DNA of 64,000 bases, taken from NCBI RefSeq assembly GCF_015353075.1, contig NZ_CP064187.1, positions 3,864,501 through 3,928,500 of the forward strand, in the 5' to 3' direction. The notes under the pieces are model-generated. The model had not been told where the DNA came from and made no database searches. It saw only the letters and a program-made list of their open reading frames with translations. Positions 39,952-48,956 of this stretch are shown here, one piece after another. Positions within the stretch are counted from its first letter, which is position 1. The number at the start of each line of letters is the position of its first letter. A program made the translations under genes and the position numbers. Origin of the DNA: Rhizobium sp. 007. Lineage in GTDB: Bacteria > Pseudomonadota > Alphaproteobacteria > Rhizobiales > Rhizobiaceae.

Positions 39952-41217
39952 TTATGTGTTCATCGACTCGAAGAAATCCGGATTACTCTTCGTCTGCTTC
40001 AGCTTGTCGATGAGAAACTCGATCGCGTCGGTCGTTCCCATGGGGGCAAGAATACGTCGAAGCACGAAGATCTTCTGCAGGTCTTGACGCGGGACAAGCA
40101 GGTCCTCCTTGCGCGTGCCGGACTTCAGAATATCCATCGCCGGGAAGATGCGCTTGTCCGCTACCTTACGATCGAGAACGATTTCCGAGTTACCGGTGCC
40201 CTTGAATTCTTCGAAAATGACTTCATCCATACGGCTGCCGGTATCAATGAGCGCCGTCGCGATAATCGTCAGGGAGCCGCCTTCTTCGATGTTACGGGCA
40301 GCGCCGAAGAAGCGCTTCGGCCGTTGCAGAGCGTTTGCATCGACACCACCAGTCAGAACCTTACCGGAGGACGGCACCACGGTGTTGTAGGCGCGTCCGA
40401 GGCGCGTGATCGAATCAAGCAGGATGACGACATCGCGCCCGTGTTCGACAAGCCGCTTTGCCTTTTCGATCACCATCTCGGCGACCTGCACGTGACGCAC
40501 AGCTGGCTCGTCGAATGTGGAAGATATCACTTCGCCGCGCACCGAACGCTGCATGTCCGTCACTTCCTCAGGACGTTCATCGATCAGCAGAACGATAAGG
40601 TAGCATTCCGGATGATTTGCAGTGATCGAGTGCGCAATATTCTGCAGAAGAACGGTCTTACCGGTTCTGGGCGGCGCGACGATGAGACCACGCTGGCCCT
40701 TACCAAGCGGCGCCACGAGATCGATGACGCGCGAAGACAGATCCTTCGATGTCGGAACGTCGAGTTCCATCTTGAATCGTTCATTCGGATAAAGCGGCGT
40801 CAGATTGTCGAAGTGAACCTTATGACGGATCTTTTCCGGATCGTCGAAATTGATCGTGTTCACCTTGAGAAGAGCAAAATAGCGCTCGCCTTCCTTCGGA
40901 CCGCGGATCGGTCCCTCGACCGTATCGCCAGTTTTAAGCGAGAAGCGGCGGATCTGCGAAGGGGAAATATAGATATCGTCCGGACCCGGCAGATAGTTGG
41001 CGTTTGGCGAACGCAGGAAGCCGAAACCATCCTGCAGGACTTCCACGACGCCTTCGCCGATGATCTCGACATCCTGGCTCGCGAGAACCTTCAGGATCGC
41101 AAACATCAGTTCTTGTTTGCGCATGGTGCTTGCATTTTCGACCTCGAGCGATTCGGCGAACGCCAGAAGATCGGTCGGGGATTTACTCTTAAGTTCCTGA
41201 AGCTTCATTTCAGCCAT
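39952..41217 (-). CDS. rho: Transcription termination factor Rho
   Basis: Hexameric RNA helicase that ends transcripts. The 421-residue protein has the N-terminal Rho helix domain ([21 protein letters not shown]), the RNA-binding cold-shock-like domain ([30 protein letters not shown]), a Walker A of form APPRTGKT (181-188), and the Q/R-loop sequences around [22 protein letters not shown]. Family length is normal. It has a leader of nearly 200 bp before hemJ, part of which may serve Rho's known self-regulation by attenuation. Confidence 0.98.
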   Translation of the reverse strand: MAEMKLQELKSKSPTDLLAFAESLEVENASTMRKQELMFAILKVLASQDVEIIGEGVVEVLQDGFGFLRSPNANYLPGPDDIYISPSQIRRFSLKTGDTVEGPIRGPKEGERYFALLKVNTINFDDPEKIRHKVHFDNLTPLYPNERFKMELDVPTSKDLSSRVIDLVAPLGKGQRGLIVAPPRTGKTVLLQNIAHSITANHPECYLIVLLIDERPEEVTDMQRSVRGEVISSTFDEPAVRHVQVAEMVIEKAKRLVEHGRDVVILLDSITRLGRAYNTVVPSSGKVLTGGVDANALQRPKRFFGAARNIEEGGSLTIIATALIDTGSRMDEVIFEEFKGTGNSEIVLDRKVADKRIFPAMDILKSGTRKEDLLVPRQDLQKIFVLRRILAPMGTTDAIEFLIDKLKQTKSNPDFFESMNT

Positions 41218-41353
41218 GAAGTGACCATTACTCTATATTTCGAAGGGGGGAAGGCTATGTTGCGTCGTTTCGGTGTTGCGAAAGGGCTCGCAGACGACTG
41301 AACTCAAAACACATGCCACGAAGATGAGATGGGCGGAAAATAGCGACTAAGAT

Positions 41354-41373
41354 AAGACCCCGCAAGGGGGCTT
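41354..41373 (-). terminator. Weak hairpin between hemJ and rho
   Basis: Stem AAGaCCCC/GGGGgCTT with one internal mismatch and a GCAA tetraloop, just after hemJ on its strand, without a good T tract. It may act as a partial terminator or a leader structure of rho. Confidence 0.35.
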
Positions 41374-41410
41374 CTAAAAATGAAGTAAATTTAAGCGGCG
41401 CCTATTCACG

Positions 41411-41950
41411 TCAAAACGGCTTAACGACGACAAGGATGACAATCAGGATCATCAGCAGCGTCGGCGCTTCGTTCATGAATCTCCAATACCGCGCTGAGCG
41501 TCGGTTTTCGTCACGGGCAAAAGCGGCGACCGCTCGGCTGAAAAACATGTGAACGGCCGTCAGGAGCACGACGAGGGCAAGCTTCACATGCAGCCAGCCG
41601 CCCTGAAAACCGTAGACAGACCAAGCCAGATACAAGCCGAAGACCCAAGTCAGCATCATCGCCGGGTTCATGATCACCTTCAGCAGACGTCGCTCCATGA
41701 TCTTGAAGGTCTCCGACTGCAAGGAACCTGGCTCCGCATCCGTATGGTAGATGAACAGCCGCGGCATGTAGAACAGCCCGGCCATCCAGGAGATCACCGC
41801 GATGATGTGCAGCGCCTTGATCCAAAGGTAGAGGTCGTCCGGGTTCCATACGAACAGCCCGACAGCAAGCAGCACAAAGAGGGCGAGGGCAAAATGCGCT
41901 CGTCGCCGCGCGTAGCTACCGGGTCGCTGATCCGTCTGCCTTTCCATCAT
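41411..41950 (-). CDS. hemJ: Protoporphyrinogen oxidase HemJ
   Basis: HemJ oxidises protoporphyrinogen IX to protoporphyrin IX in heme synthesis and is the form used by most alphaproteobacteria. The 179-residue membrane protein has four membrane segments and the conserved WIKALHIIAVISWMAGLFYMPRLFIYH near residues 42-70, with the haem/substrate histidine and the basic MERRLLKVIMNPAM. It begins immediately after the hemE stop, so hemE-hemJ are one operon serving one pathway. Confidence 0.92.
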   Translation of the reverse strand: MMERQTDQRPGSYARRRAHFALALFVLLAVGLFVWNPDDLYLWIKALHIIAVISWMAGLFYMPRLFIYHTDAEPGSLQSETFKIMERRLLKVIMNPAMMLTWVFGLYLAWSVYGFQGGWLHVKLALVVLLTAVHMFFSRAVAAFARDENRRSARYWRFMNEAPTLLMILIVILVVVKPF

Positions 41951-42985
41951 TCAATTCCCGCCGCGGCGAACGCGCTCGACAAGCAGGCGAACATTTTCCG
42001 GATCGGCCTGCGGCGTGATTCCATGACCGAGGTTGAAGATCAGCGGCCCGCCACCGAGATGCGCCAAGATTTCGTCGATACCCTCCTCAAGCGCCCGCCC
42101 GCCGGCAACAACCCTCATCGGATCAAGGTTACCTTGAACCGCTCCCTCCTTTTGAAGCTCAGCAGCAAATTCAAGCGGCACCGACCAATCAAGGCCAATC
42201 GCGTCAGCACCGGTCTTCTGCCTGTAGGTCTTCAAAAGATAGCCCGCACCCTTGGCAAACGAGATGACCCGCGCATTCGGACGCCGTGCCTTGATAGCGG
42301 CAATCATCCGAGCAACTGGCTTGACTGCAAAAGCCTCGAATTCCTTTTCCCCAAGAACACCGGCCCAAGAATCGAAAATCTGCACGGCATCAGCACCGGC
42401 ATCTATTTGCGTCAGCAGATACTCGGCGGAGATATCCGCAAGCAGCATCAACAGCCGTTCAAACGCTTTTGGATACTGGTAGGCGAAAAGCCTCGCAGGC
42501 GCGTGGTCAGGTGTTCCGTGGCCCGCAATCATGTAGGTTGCCACCGTCCAGGGCGCACCACAAAAGCCGAGAAGCGTCGTTTCTTCCGGGAGCTCGGCGC
42601 GCAACTGCCGCACTGTCTCAAAGACCGGCTTCAGATAGTCGATAACTCCCCCCGCATCCAGACGTGAAATTCCAGCCTCGTCGATCGGGTCCATCTCTGG
42701 ACCATGGCCTTCCGTAAAACGCACATTGCGCTTCATGGCATCGGGAATGACGAGAATGTCAGAGAAGAGGATCGCCGCGTCGAAGCCGTAGCGGCGGATG
42801 GGCTGCAGTGTCACTTCGACAGCGTGTTCCGGTGAATAACAAAGATCGAGGAAGCTGCCGGCCTTTGCACGCGTTTCCCGGTATTCCGGCAGATAACGAC
42901 CTGCCTGTCTCATAAGCCAGACCGGCGGAGGGGAGAGAGTTTCGCCGTCGAGAACTCTCATGATTTTCCGGCGTGTTTCGCTCAA
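41951..42985 (-). CDS. hemE: Uroporphyrinogen decarboxylase
   Basis: Decarboxylates uroporphyrinogen III to coproporphyrinogen III in heme synthesis. The 344-residue protein has the signature [24 protein letters not shown] near residues 21-44 and [14 protein letters not shown]. The start is a TTG at 42985 ([11 protein letters not shown]), which gives a leader of about 23 residues before the signature like other HemE proteins; an internal ATG at 42961 would shorten it. hemE flanks the chromosomal origin in Caulobacter and in Sinorhizobium, and does so here. Confidence 0.97.
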   Translation of the reverse strand: MSETRRKIMRVLDGETLSPPPVWLMRQAGRYLPEYRETRAKAGSFLDLCYSPEHAVEVTLQPIRRYGFDAAILFSDILVIPDAMKRNVRFTEGHGPEMDPIDEAGISRLDAGGVIDYLKPVFETVRQLRAELPEETTLLGFCGAPWTVATYMIAGHGTPDHAPARLFAYQYPKAFERLLMLLADISAEYLLTQIDAGADAVQIFDSWAGVLGEKEFEAFAVKPVARMIAAIKARRPNARVISFAKGAGYLLKTYRQKTGADAIGLDWSVPLEFAAELQKEGAVQGNLDPMRVVAGGRALEEGIDEILAHLGGGPLIFNLGHGITPQADPENVRLLVERVRRGGN

Positions 42986-43387
42986 GCGCTTCGTCCCTAT
43001 AAAAATCTAAAGATATTTTAAAAGGTTTCTATTTCTTAGAGTCGGTGTCTATCAAGGATTAAAATCCATCCACTGGTGATGCCAAATGTCACGCGCATCA
43101 ACAATATCGGGACAACATCCACAGCCTTCCATGGCATTTTTTGGAGAACCTCGAATCTAAAAGTGATTCCAAAAACTTGTCTCGAAGGCTGAGGCGTTTC
43201 TTTCTGTGGATATCTTGTGTAGTCTAGATGAGCTCTTCAGCGCGGACCACAAATCCACAGGCCGCCCTGCAGTACCCTCCAGAAAATCCGAAATGTGGAT
43301 AAGGGGCCATGTTTTCCCTTGCCTCAAGCCATGCCGGTCCCTTAGCTCTTTCCCATCCAGTCTTTTCAACAGGCAGCAGAAAATAGC
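42986..43387. other. oriC: Predicted chromosomal replication origin (oriC)
   Basis: The 402-bp gap between hemE and ppsR has no gene. It contains four DnaA-box-like nonamers: ACATCCACA (43115-43123, plus), ATATCCACA (43205-43213, minus), AAATCCACA (43251-43259, plus) and the perfect TTATCCACA (43294-43302, minus). An AT-rich tract (about 42997-43040) is next to hemE and could be the unwinding element. Three GANTC sites (43039, 43153, 43165), the target of the cell-cycle methyltransferase CcrM, lie between. Gene direction switches outward on both sides. The hemE/DUF299 location is the known origin position in Caulobacter and Sinorhizobium; function here is inferred. Confidence 0.88.
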
Positions 43388-44209
43388 GTGGAGAACCGCA
43401 CGAACTTCTTCCATCTGCATCTGATTTCTGACTCGACCGGTGAGACTCTGATCTCAGCCGGCCGCGCTGCATCCGCCCAGTTCAAATCTGCCCAAGCGGT
43501 CGAACACGTCTATCCGTTGATCCGCAACCGCAAGCAGCTGCTTGCGGTTCTCGATTCGATCGACAACGAGCCAGGCATTGTTCTTTACACCGTCGTCGAT
43601 CGGGAACTCGCTGCGCTGATCGATGAGAGGTGCGTCGAGATGGGCGTCGCCTCAGTCAATGTGCTTGAGCCTGTGATGGCCGCTTTCCAGCTTTATCTCG
43701 GGGCTCCGCTGCGGCGTCGTGTCGGCGCTCAACATGTTATGAATGCCGGCTATTTCGCGCGCATCGAGGCGCTCAACTTCACCATGGATCACGACGACGG
43801 GCAAATGCCCGAGGACTACAACGACGCCGACGTCGTCATCATCGGTATCAGCCGTACGTCCAAAACGCCGACGAGCATCTATCTCGCCAATCGCGGCATC
43901 AAGACAGCGAACATTCCGATCGTCTATGACGTGCCTTTGCCAGAAGCGCTTTTCACTGCAACGAGGCCGTTGATCGTCTGCCTCATAGCAACGACGGATC
44001 GGATATCGCAAGTGCGTGAGAACCGGGTGCTGGGTGCGACGCCCGGCTTCGATCGTGGTCTATATACGGATCGAGCCGCGATCTCCGAAGAACTGAAATA
44101 TGCCCGCTCGCTCTGTGCGCGGCATAATTGGCCGTTGATCGATGTGACCCGTCGCTCCATCGAAGAGACGGCGGCCGCGATCGTTGCCCTGCGCCCCAAG
44201 CTGCGCTAA
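43388..44209 (+). CDS. ppsR: Pyruvate, phosphate dikinase regulatory protein (DUF299 family)
   Basis: Members are ADP-dependent kinase/pyrophosphorylases that switch pyruvate-phosphate dikinase or PEP synthetase off and on. The 273-residue protein begins at a GTG ([20 protein letters not shown]) and has the kinase-like P-loop [18 protein letters not shown] at about 152-169. Which dikinase it controls is not shown by this window. It is the first rightward gene from the predicted origin and precedes maf by 25 bp. Confidence 0.93.
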   Translation: MENRTNFFHLHLISDSTGETLISAGRAASAQFKSAQAVEHVYPLIRNRKQLLAVLDSIDNEPGIVLYTVVDRELAALIDERCVEMGVASVNVLEPVMAAFQLYLGAPLRRRVGAQHVMNAGYFARIEALNFTMDHDDGQMPEDYNDADVVIIGISRTSKTPTSIYLANRGIKTANIPIVYDVPLPEALFTATRPLIVCLIATTDRISQVRENRVLGATPGFDRGLYTDRAAISEELKYARSLCARHNWPLIDVTRRSIEETAAAIVALRPKLR

Positions 44210-44234
44210 GCGCTGACATTATGAACCACGAGCT

Positions 44235-44843
44235 ATGAGACGCATGACATCGAAACTGATTCTTGCCTCCTCCAGTCCATTCCGGCGGATGCTGCTTAAA
44301 AATGCCGGCCTGGAGTTTGAAGCGCATGCGCCAAAGATAGACGAGCGCGCAATCGAAGCACCGCTCGAACGAGAGGGCGCATCTCCAGATACTGTAGCCT
44401 TGGTGCTTGCAAGGGCTAAAGCAGACGAGGTGAGCGGCCGGTTTCCGGACGCGCTCATCATCGGCTCGGACCAGACCATGTCGCTTGGCGATCGTGTGTT
44501 TCACAAGCCGCACGACATGGCTGACGCCGCCAATCATCTGAGATTACTCTCGGGACAAACACATCGTCTGAACAGTGCGATCGCCATCGTCCGAAATGGT
44601 GCACTTCTATGGGAGCATGTGTCACACGCGTCGCTGACGATGCGCGTTCTGTCGGCGGATTTCATATCGCGCCATCTTGCACGCGTTGGCAACACGGCGC
44701 TTGGCAGCGTTGGCGCCTATCAGCTGGAGGGCGAGGGAATTCAACTTTTCAGCCAGATCGACGGCGACTACTTCACGATCCTTGGCCTGCCGATGTTGCC
44801 GCTGCTCGCGAAACTAAGGGAATTGGGTGCGATTGATGGATGA
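44235..44843 (+). CDS. Maf-like nucleoside triphosphate pyrophosphatase
   Basis: Maf proteins hydrolyse non-canonical or methylated nucleotides such as dTTP, UTP or m7GTP; overexpression blocks septation in other bacteria. The 202-residue product has [21 protein letters not shown], the catalytic [10 protein letters not shown] and a C-terminal [12 protein letters not shown]. The first ATG (44235) and the third-codon ATG (44244) are both possible; the second gives a more usual [11 protein letters not shown]. Its end overlaps the aroE start. Confidence 0.92.
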   Translation: MRRMTSKLILASSSPFRRMLLKNAGLEFEAHAPKIDERAIEAPLEREGASPDTVALVLARAKADEVSGRFPDALIIGSDQTMSLGDRVFHKPHDMADAANHLRLLSGQTHRLNSAIAIVRNGALLWEHVSHASLTMRVLSADFISRHLARVGNTALGSVGAYQLEGEGIQLFSQIDGDYFTILGLPMLPLLAKLRELGAIDG

Positions 44844-45696
44844 TTCACGTGAAACATTCGGCCCGAATGCCTTTGTCACCGGCTTCCCGGTGCGGCACTC
44901 ACGTTCGCCCTTGATCCACGGATACTGGCTGAAAAAGCTTGGGCTTCGCGGAAGCTATCGCGCATACGAGGTTGCTCCCGCCGACTTTGCAGCATTCATT
45001 GGATCGCTCAAGGATCAAAGCTCGGGCTTTATCGGCGGCAATGTCACCATCCCGCACAAGGAGTTGGCCTGTCAGCTCGCCGACAGGCCGGACGAACTCT
45101 CCCAGGAACTCGGGGCATCCAACACGTTATGGCTGGAGGAAGGAAAACTCCATTCGACCAATACCGACGGTCACGGATTTACCGCCAACCTGAACGCGCG
45201 CCACCCTGGCTGGGATAAGCACGAGACCGCAATAATACTCGGTGCAGGCGGCGCCAGCCGGGCGGTCATACAGGCCGTGCGCGACCGCGGCTTCCGGGAG
45301 ATCCATGTCGTCAACCGAACCGCGGCTCGCGCGCAGGAACTTGCCGATCGTTTTGGAGAAAAAGTCTATGCGCATCCGATGGGAGCGCTCGCGGAGGTTA
45401 TGAAAGGTGCGGGTCTTTTCGTCAATACGACATCGCTCGGTATGGACGGCGAAACAGCACCGGCAATCGATTTTTCGCCGCTCGACGGTAACGCGGTCGT
45501 CACAGATATCGTCTATGTGCCGCTGAAGACACCCTTGCTGAAACAAGCCGAGGAGCAGGGTTTCGCGATCGTGGATGGACTTGGTATGCTGCTTCATCAG
45601 GCGGTGCCGGGCTTCGAGAAATGGTTCAGCAAGCGGCCGGTGGTCGATGACGAGCTTCGTGCACTCGTCGTCGCAGATATGGAAAAACACAGATGA
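44827..45696 (+). CDS. aroE: Shikimate dehydrogenase AroE
   Basis: Reduces 3-dehydroshikimate with NADPH in aromatic amino-acid synthesis. The 289-residue protein has [15 protein letters not shown], the catalytic lysine in [18 protein letters not shown], the nucleotide-binding GAGGASRAV and a late [12 protein letters not shown]. The GTG at 44827 has AAGGGAA about five bases upstream and overlaps maf; an ATG at 44836 is the alternative. A parS site lies at the 5' end and is read as DDSRETF. It overlaps coaE by four bases. Confidence 0.95.
   Translation: MRLMDDSRETFGPNAFVTGFPVRHSRSPLIHGYWLKKLGLRGSYRAYEVAPADFAAFIGSLKDQSSGFIGGNVTIPHKELACQLADRPDELSQELGASNTLWLEEGKLHSTNTDGHGFTANLNARHPGWDKHETAIILGAGGASRAVIQAVRDRGFREIHVVNRTAARAQELADRFGEKVYAHPMGALAEVMKGAGLFVNTTSLGMDGETAPAIDFSPLDGNAVVTDIVYVPLKTPLLKQAEEQGFAIVDGLGMLLHQAVPGFEKWFSKRPVVDDELRALVVADMEKHR
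44841..44856. other. parS: parS site inside the 5' end of aroE
   Basis: TGATTCACGTGAAACA matches the parS consensus at 15 of 16 bases and overlaps the maf stop codon. It is about 1.6 kb from the predicted origin on its right side. Confidence 0.88.
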
Positions 45697-46304
45697 TCCG
45701 GATCGGTCTCACGGGTTCCATAGGGATGGGGAAATCAACTGCGGCAAAGCTCTTTGCCGAAGCCGGTATTCCCGTCAATGATTCCGATGCTGTGGTCCAC
45801 GAGCTTTATGCCGGCGAGGCAGCGCAGTTGATCGAAGCCGAATTCCCGGGCACCGTTCGGAACGGCGTCGTCGACCGTCAGGAACTTGGCCGTCAGCTTT
45901 CGCGCCGACCAGATGGCTTCAAAACGCTCGAAGCAATCGTTCATCCGCTGGTTCGCCAGCGCGAAACGGAATTCGTGGAACGCGAAAAAGCGCGAGGATC
46001 GGAGATAATCCTGCTCGATATCCCGTTGCTTTTCGAAACTGGTGCCGAGACCAGAGTCGACATAGTCGTGGTCGTGAGCTGCGATCTACAGATTCAGCGC
46101 GATCGGGTGCTTGCGCGACCGGGCATGACCGAGGAAAAATTCAATATGATTCGCTCGCGCCAGACCCCGGACGCCGAAAAGCGGGAGCGTGCCGATTACG
46201 TCATCGACACGGGGCACGCCATCGAAATTACGCGGGCGAGGGTGAGTGAAATCATCGCGGTCTTGAAAGCGCGGATCGCGAAGGGAGATTTCCGGAATGC
46301 GTGA
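45693..46304 (+). CDS. coaE: Dephospho-CoA kinase
   Basis: Last step of coenzyme A synthesis. The 203-residue P-loop kinase begins [23 protein letters not shown], with [10 protein letters not shown] and [22 protein letters not shown] as CoA/ATP-binding segments. ATGA overlap with aroE and an eight-base overlap with dnaQ indicate one operon, ppsR-maf-aroE-coaE-dnaQ. Confidence 0.96.
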   Translation: MIRIGLTGSIGMGKSTAAKLFAEAGIPVNDSDAVVHELYAGEAAQLIEAEFPGTVRNGVVDRQELGRQLSRRPDGFKTLEAIVHPLVRQRETEFVEREKARGSEIILLDIPLLFETGAETRVDIVVVVSCDLQIQRDRVLARPGMTEEKFNMIRSRQTPDAEKRERADYVIDTGHAIEITRARVSEIIAVLKARIAKGDFRNA

Positions 46305-47010
46305 AATCATTTTCGACACGGAAACCACCGGTCTCGACAGCCGCATGGATCGCATCATCGAAATCGGCGGCGTCGAGCTTTTGAACCATTTCCCGACCGG
46401 CCGCACGATCCATATCTATATCAATCCGGGAGATCAGAAAGTTCATCCCGATGCGCTCGCCGTTCACGGCATTACCGACGAGTTTTTGAAGGACAAGAAG
46501 CCTTTCTCCGCAGTGGTTGAAGAGATCATCGAGTTCTTCGGTGACGCAAGGTGGATCGCGCACAACGCGACCTTCGATATGGGTTTTGTCAATGCCGAAC
46601 TCGCTCGCCTTGGCATACCGCCGGTCCTGCCGGAGAGGGTCGTCGATACGCTTTCTCTCGCTCGGCGCAAACATCCGATGGGACCGAATTCGCTCGATGC
46701 CCTCTGCCGCCGCTACGGTATAGACAACTCACACCGCACAAAACACGGTGCACTTCTCGACTCCGAACTGCTTGCCGAGGTCTATATAGAGATGATCGGC
46801 GGGCGTCAGACCGCTCTCGGTTTGAGCGTTGCGGCAACAAGCGGGGCAGGCGACGCCGAGATTGTTCTGGAGGAGGCCGCTGACATCGGTTTGGAGCGGC
46901 CCCGGCCACTCGCACCGCGCCTTAGCGAAGCGGAAGCTCAGGCTCACGATGCGTTGATTGCCGCACTCGGCAGTAAAGGCATCTGGGCCAGATACGATCG
47001 CCCAAATTAA
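46297..47010 (+). CDS. dnaQ: DNA polymerase III epsilon subunit (proofreading exonuclease)
   Basis: Proofreads the replicative polymerase. The 237-residue protein has the three exonuclease motifs: Exo I FDTETTGLD, Exo II HNATFDMGF and Exo III HGALLDSELLAEVY, with DxE, D and HxxxxD catalytic residues. It ends with a tail that should bind the polymerase alpha subunit. Position at the end of the origin-side operon is common to alphaproteobacteria. Confidence 0.96.
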   Translation: MREIIFDTETTGLDSRMDRIIEIGGVELLNHFPTGRTIHIYINPGDQKVHPDALAVHGITDEFLKDKKPFSAVVEEIIEFFGDARWIAHNATFDMGFVNAELARLGIPPVLPERVVDTLSLARRKHPMGPNSLDALCRRYGIDNSHRTKHGALLDSELLAEVYIEMIGGRQTALGLSVAATSGAGDAEIVLEEAADIGLERPRPLAPRLSEAEAQAHDALIAALGSKGIWARYDRPN

Positions 47011-47035
47011 AAATGCCCGGGCTTTGACCCGGGCA
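47009..47035 (-). terminator. Terminator of secB
   Basis: A perfect 8-bp stem TGCCCGGG/CCCGGGCA with a 6-base loop; the minus-strand reading is followed by TTTTT. It may also close dnaQ. Confidence 0.85.
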
Positions 47036-47060
47036 CCGCAGTCAAATCACGTGCTTCGAA

Positions 47061-47537
47061 TCAATTTGTCTGCACCTTTGCGCGCGTCTGCTCTTCGGCG
47101 ACGCGTTGCGCAAACATCTGTGCGAAGTCGATCGGGTCGATCATCAGCGGGGGGAAGCCGCCATTACGCGTAACATCGGCAACGATCTGGCGGGCAAACG
47201 GGAAGAGCATGCGCGGGCATTCGATGAAGAGAACCGGCAGCATGTGTTCTTGCGGGAAGCCGGCAACGCGGAAGACGCCGCCGTAAACGAGTTCGGCATG
47301 AAAGACCGTCTTGTCGCCATCCTTGGCCTCGGCGTTGAGCGACAGCACAACGTCGAAATCCGTATCCGAAAGCGGATTGGCATTGACGTTGACGTTGATA
47401 TTGATCGCCGGAGCCTTGTCGCGCGCTTGAAGCGAACGCGGCGCACCCGGATTTTCGAAGGAAAGGTCCTTCGTGTACTGAGCGAGAATGGTGAGGCTCG
47501 GGCTTGTCGTGCCGCTGCCGTTGTTTTCATCAGCCAT
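47061..47537 (-). CDS. secB: Protein-export chaperone SecB
   Basis: SecB holds precursors unfolded and hands them to SecA. The 158-residue protein has [85 protein letters not shown], all typical. The ATG at 47537 follows GAGGAAAA. Its location beside dnaQ is as in other alphaproteobacteria. Confidence 0.97.
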   Translation of the reverse strand: MADENNGSGTTSPSLTILAQYTKDLSFENPGAPRSLQARDKAPAININVNVNANPLSDTDFDVVLSLNAEAKDGDKTVFHAELVYGGVFRVAGFPQEHMLPVLFIECPRMLFPFARQIVADVTRNGGFPPLMIDPIDFAQMFAQRVAEEQTRAKVQTN

Positions 47538-47618
47538 TGGATTTTCCTCGAGGGGCATTGGATGTTGCCGCCATCTAACATTTCGGGAAAAGGCTTACAA
47601 CCCTGGGCGAATCCGTCT

Positions 47619-48128
47619 CTACTCGCCGAGCCGCTTGCCTGACCAGGGAGACTTGTTGTTAGGCTCGCGGCGATAATCGTCCTCGTCAAGATCAACAACT
47701 TTTGAATCCGGCTTGGATTGGTTGCTGAATCCGGACGATTGCGACGCGGTAGAGCCTCTCTTCGTCTCAACGATAACGAATCGTTTGCGGATGTAGTTCC
47801 AGGCAAGATCACGAACGGCCGGGATGAAAAGCGCGATGGCGATGATGTCTGAAATAAATCCCGGAACGATGAGAAGCAGCGACGCGATGACGAGCATGGC
47901 TGGCCGCAGAAGCTCCCGGCCAGGTAATACGCCGGTTCGCCCCTCGGTCGACATACGCTGCAGGATGCCTATACCCTGGCGACGAAGCAGAGCCATGCCG
48001 ATTACAACACTCAGCACGACGAGACCAAGGGTCGCCAGCAGGCCGACTGCGCGCCCGACGATTACGAAGCCCGCTATCTCCGCCAGCGGCAGCAGCAGCA
48101 CAAAACCTGGAAGCATTGCAAGTCGCAT
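47619..48128 (-). CDS. FxsA family membrane protein
   Basis: A 169-residue inner-membrane protein with three or four membrane segments and the FxsA core PLAEIAGFVIVGRAVGL...LLLIVPGFISDIIAIALFIPAVR; the C-terminal 50 residues are hydrophilic. In E. coli, FxsA affects exclusion of phage T7 by F plasmid; its normal role is unknown. It lies upstream of secB on the same strand, about 80 bp away, and is divergent from the Tim44-like gene. Confidence 0.9.
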   Translation of the reverse strand: MRLAMLPGFVLLLPLAEIAGFVIVGRAVGLLATLGLVVLSVVIGMALLRRQGIGILQRMSTEGRTGVLPGRELLRPAMLVIASLLLIVPGFISDIIAIALFIPAVRDLAWNYIRKRFVIVETKRGSTASQSSGFSNQSKPDSKVVDLDEDDYRREPNNKSPWSGKRLGE

Positions 48129-48254
48129 CGTCTCTCCAACCGGCGCTCGCCGGGCCTCAATGGCAATCGCAAGATTGCGGCTATTTGAATCATCTGTCTA
48201 TGCGGACTATATGGGAGTACAAATCATAGATGTTAACGGTGGCTGCGGCACGAT

Positions 48255-48956
48255 ATGAGTTCAAACGACTTCATCACTTTGTTTTTCCTTGTGGCGGCGG
48301 TGCTGATTTTTTTCCAGCTCCGCAGTGTTCTGGGACGCCGCACGGGAAATGAGAAGCCGCCGCGCGATCTCTTTACGCCGCGCGATGCCGCCGGTCCTGA
48401 GCATTCCGATGCCGGCAAGGTCGTGACGCTTCCGCGCCGCGATACGCCTGCAGAAGAAGAAGGCCGCTTTGCAGTGGTCGACGCTTTTGCGCCCCCCGGT
48501 ACGCCGCTCAATGAGCCTCTCCGTGCGCTCAGTAAAGCCGATCCATCCTTCGCCCCTAAGGAATTTTTGAACGGCGCGAAGATGGCCTACGAAATGATCG
48601 TCATGGCCTATGCCGACGGTGACAGAAAGACGTTGAAGAACCTTTTGTCCCGCGAGGTCTATGAAGGTTTTGATGCGGCCATCGCAGATCGCGAGGCCAA
48701 GGGCGAGAAAGTGAAATCCACCTTTGTCGGCATCGATAAGGCGGACATCACACAGGTGGAAGTCAAAGGCAGCGAGGCACAGATTACGATCCGTATCGCC
48801 AGCCAGCTGATCTCCGCGACCTACGACAAAGCGGACAAGCTGATAGAAGGCGATGTCGAGAACGTTGCCGAAGTCAACGACATCTGGACCTTTGCCCGCG
48901 ATACGCGATCGCGCGATCCCAATTGGAAACTCGTGGCAACCGAATCGGAAACATGA
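48255..48956 (+). CDS. Tim44/TimA-like membrane-anchored adaptor protein
   Basis: A 233-residue protein with an N-terminal membrane anchor (residues 5-23, ITLFFLVAAVLIFFQL), a Pro/Arg-rich linker and a Tim44-like C-terminal domain (about 95-230, including AYEMIVMAYADGDRKTLKNLLSREVYEGF). Mitochondrial Tim44 links the import motor to the translocon; bacterial members are membrane-associated adaptors of uncertain role. Its ATGA overlap with the next gene begins a four-gene coupled set with mltA, smr and an HTH gene. Confidence 0.88.
   Translation: MSSNDFITLFFLVAAVLIFFQLRSVLGRRTGNEKPPRDLFTPRDAAGPEHSDAGKVVTLPRRDTPAEEEGRFAVVDAFAPPGTPLNEPLRALSKADPSFAPKEFLNGAKMAYEMIVMAYADGDRKTLKNLLSREVYEGFDAAIADREAKGEKVKSTFVGIDKADITQVEVKGSEAQITIRIASQLISATYDKADKLIEGDVENVAEVNDIWTFARDTRSRDPNWKLVATESET

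Noticed and set aside
42986..43424. Short open frames inside the hemE-ppsR gap as small genes.
   Set aside because: They lack ribosome-binding sites and family resemblance, and overlap DnaA boxes and the ppsR start.
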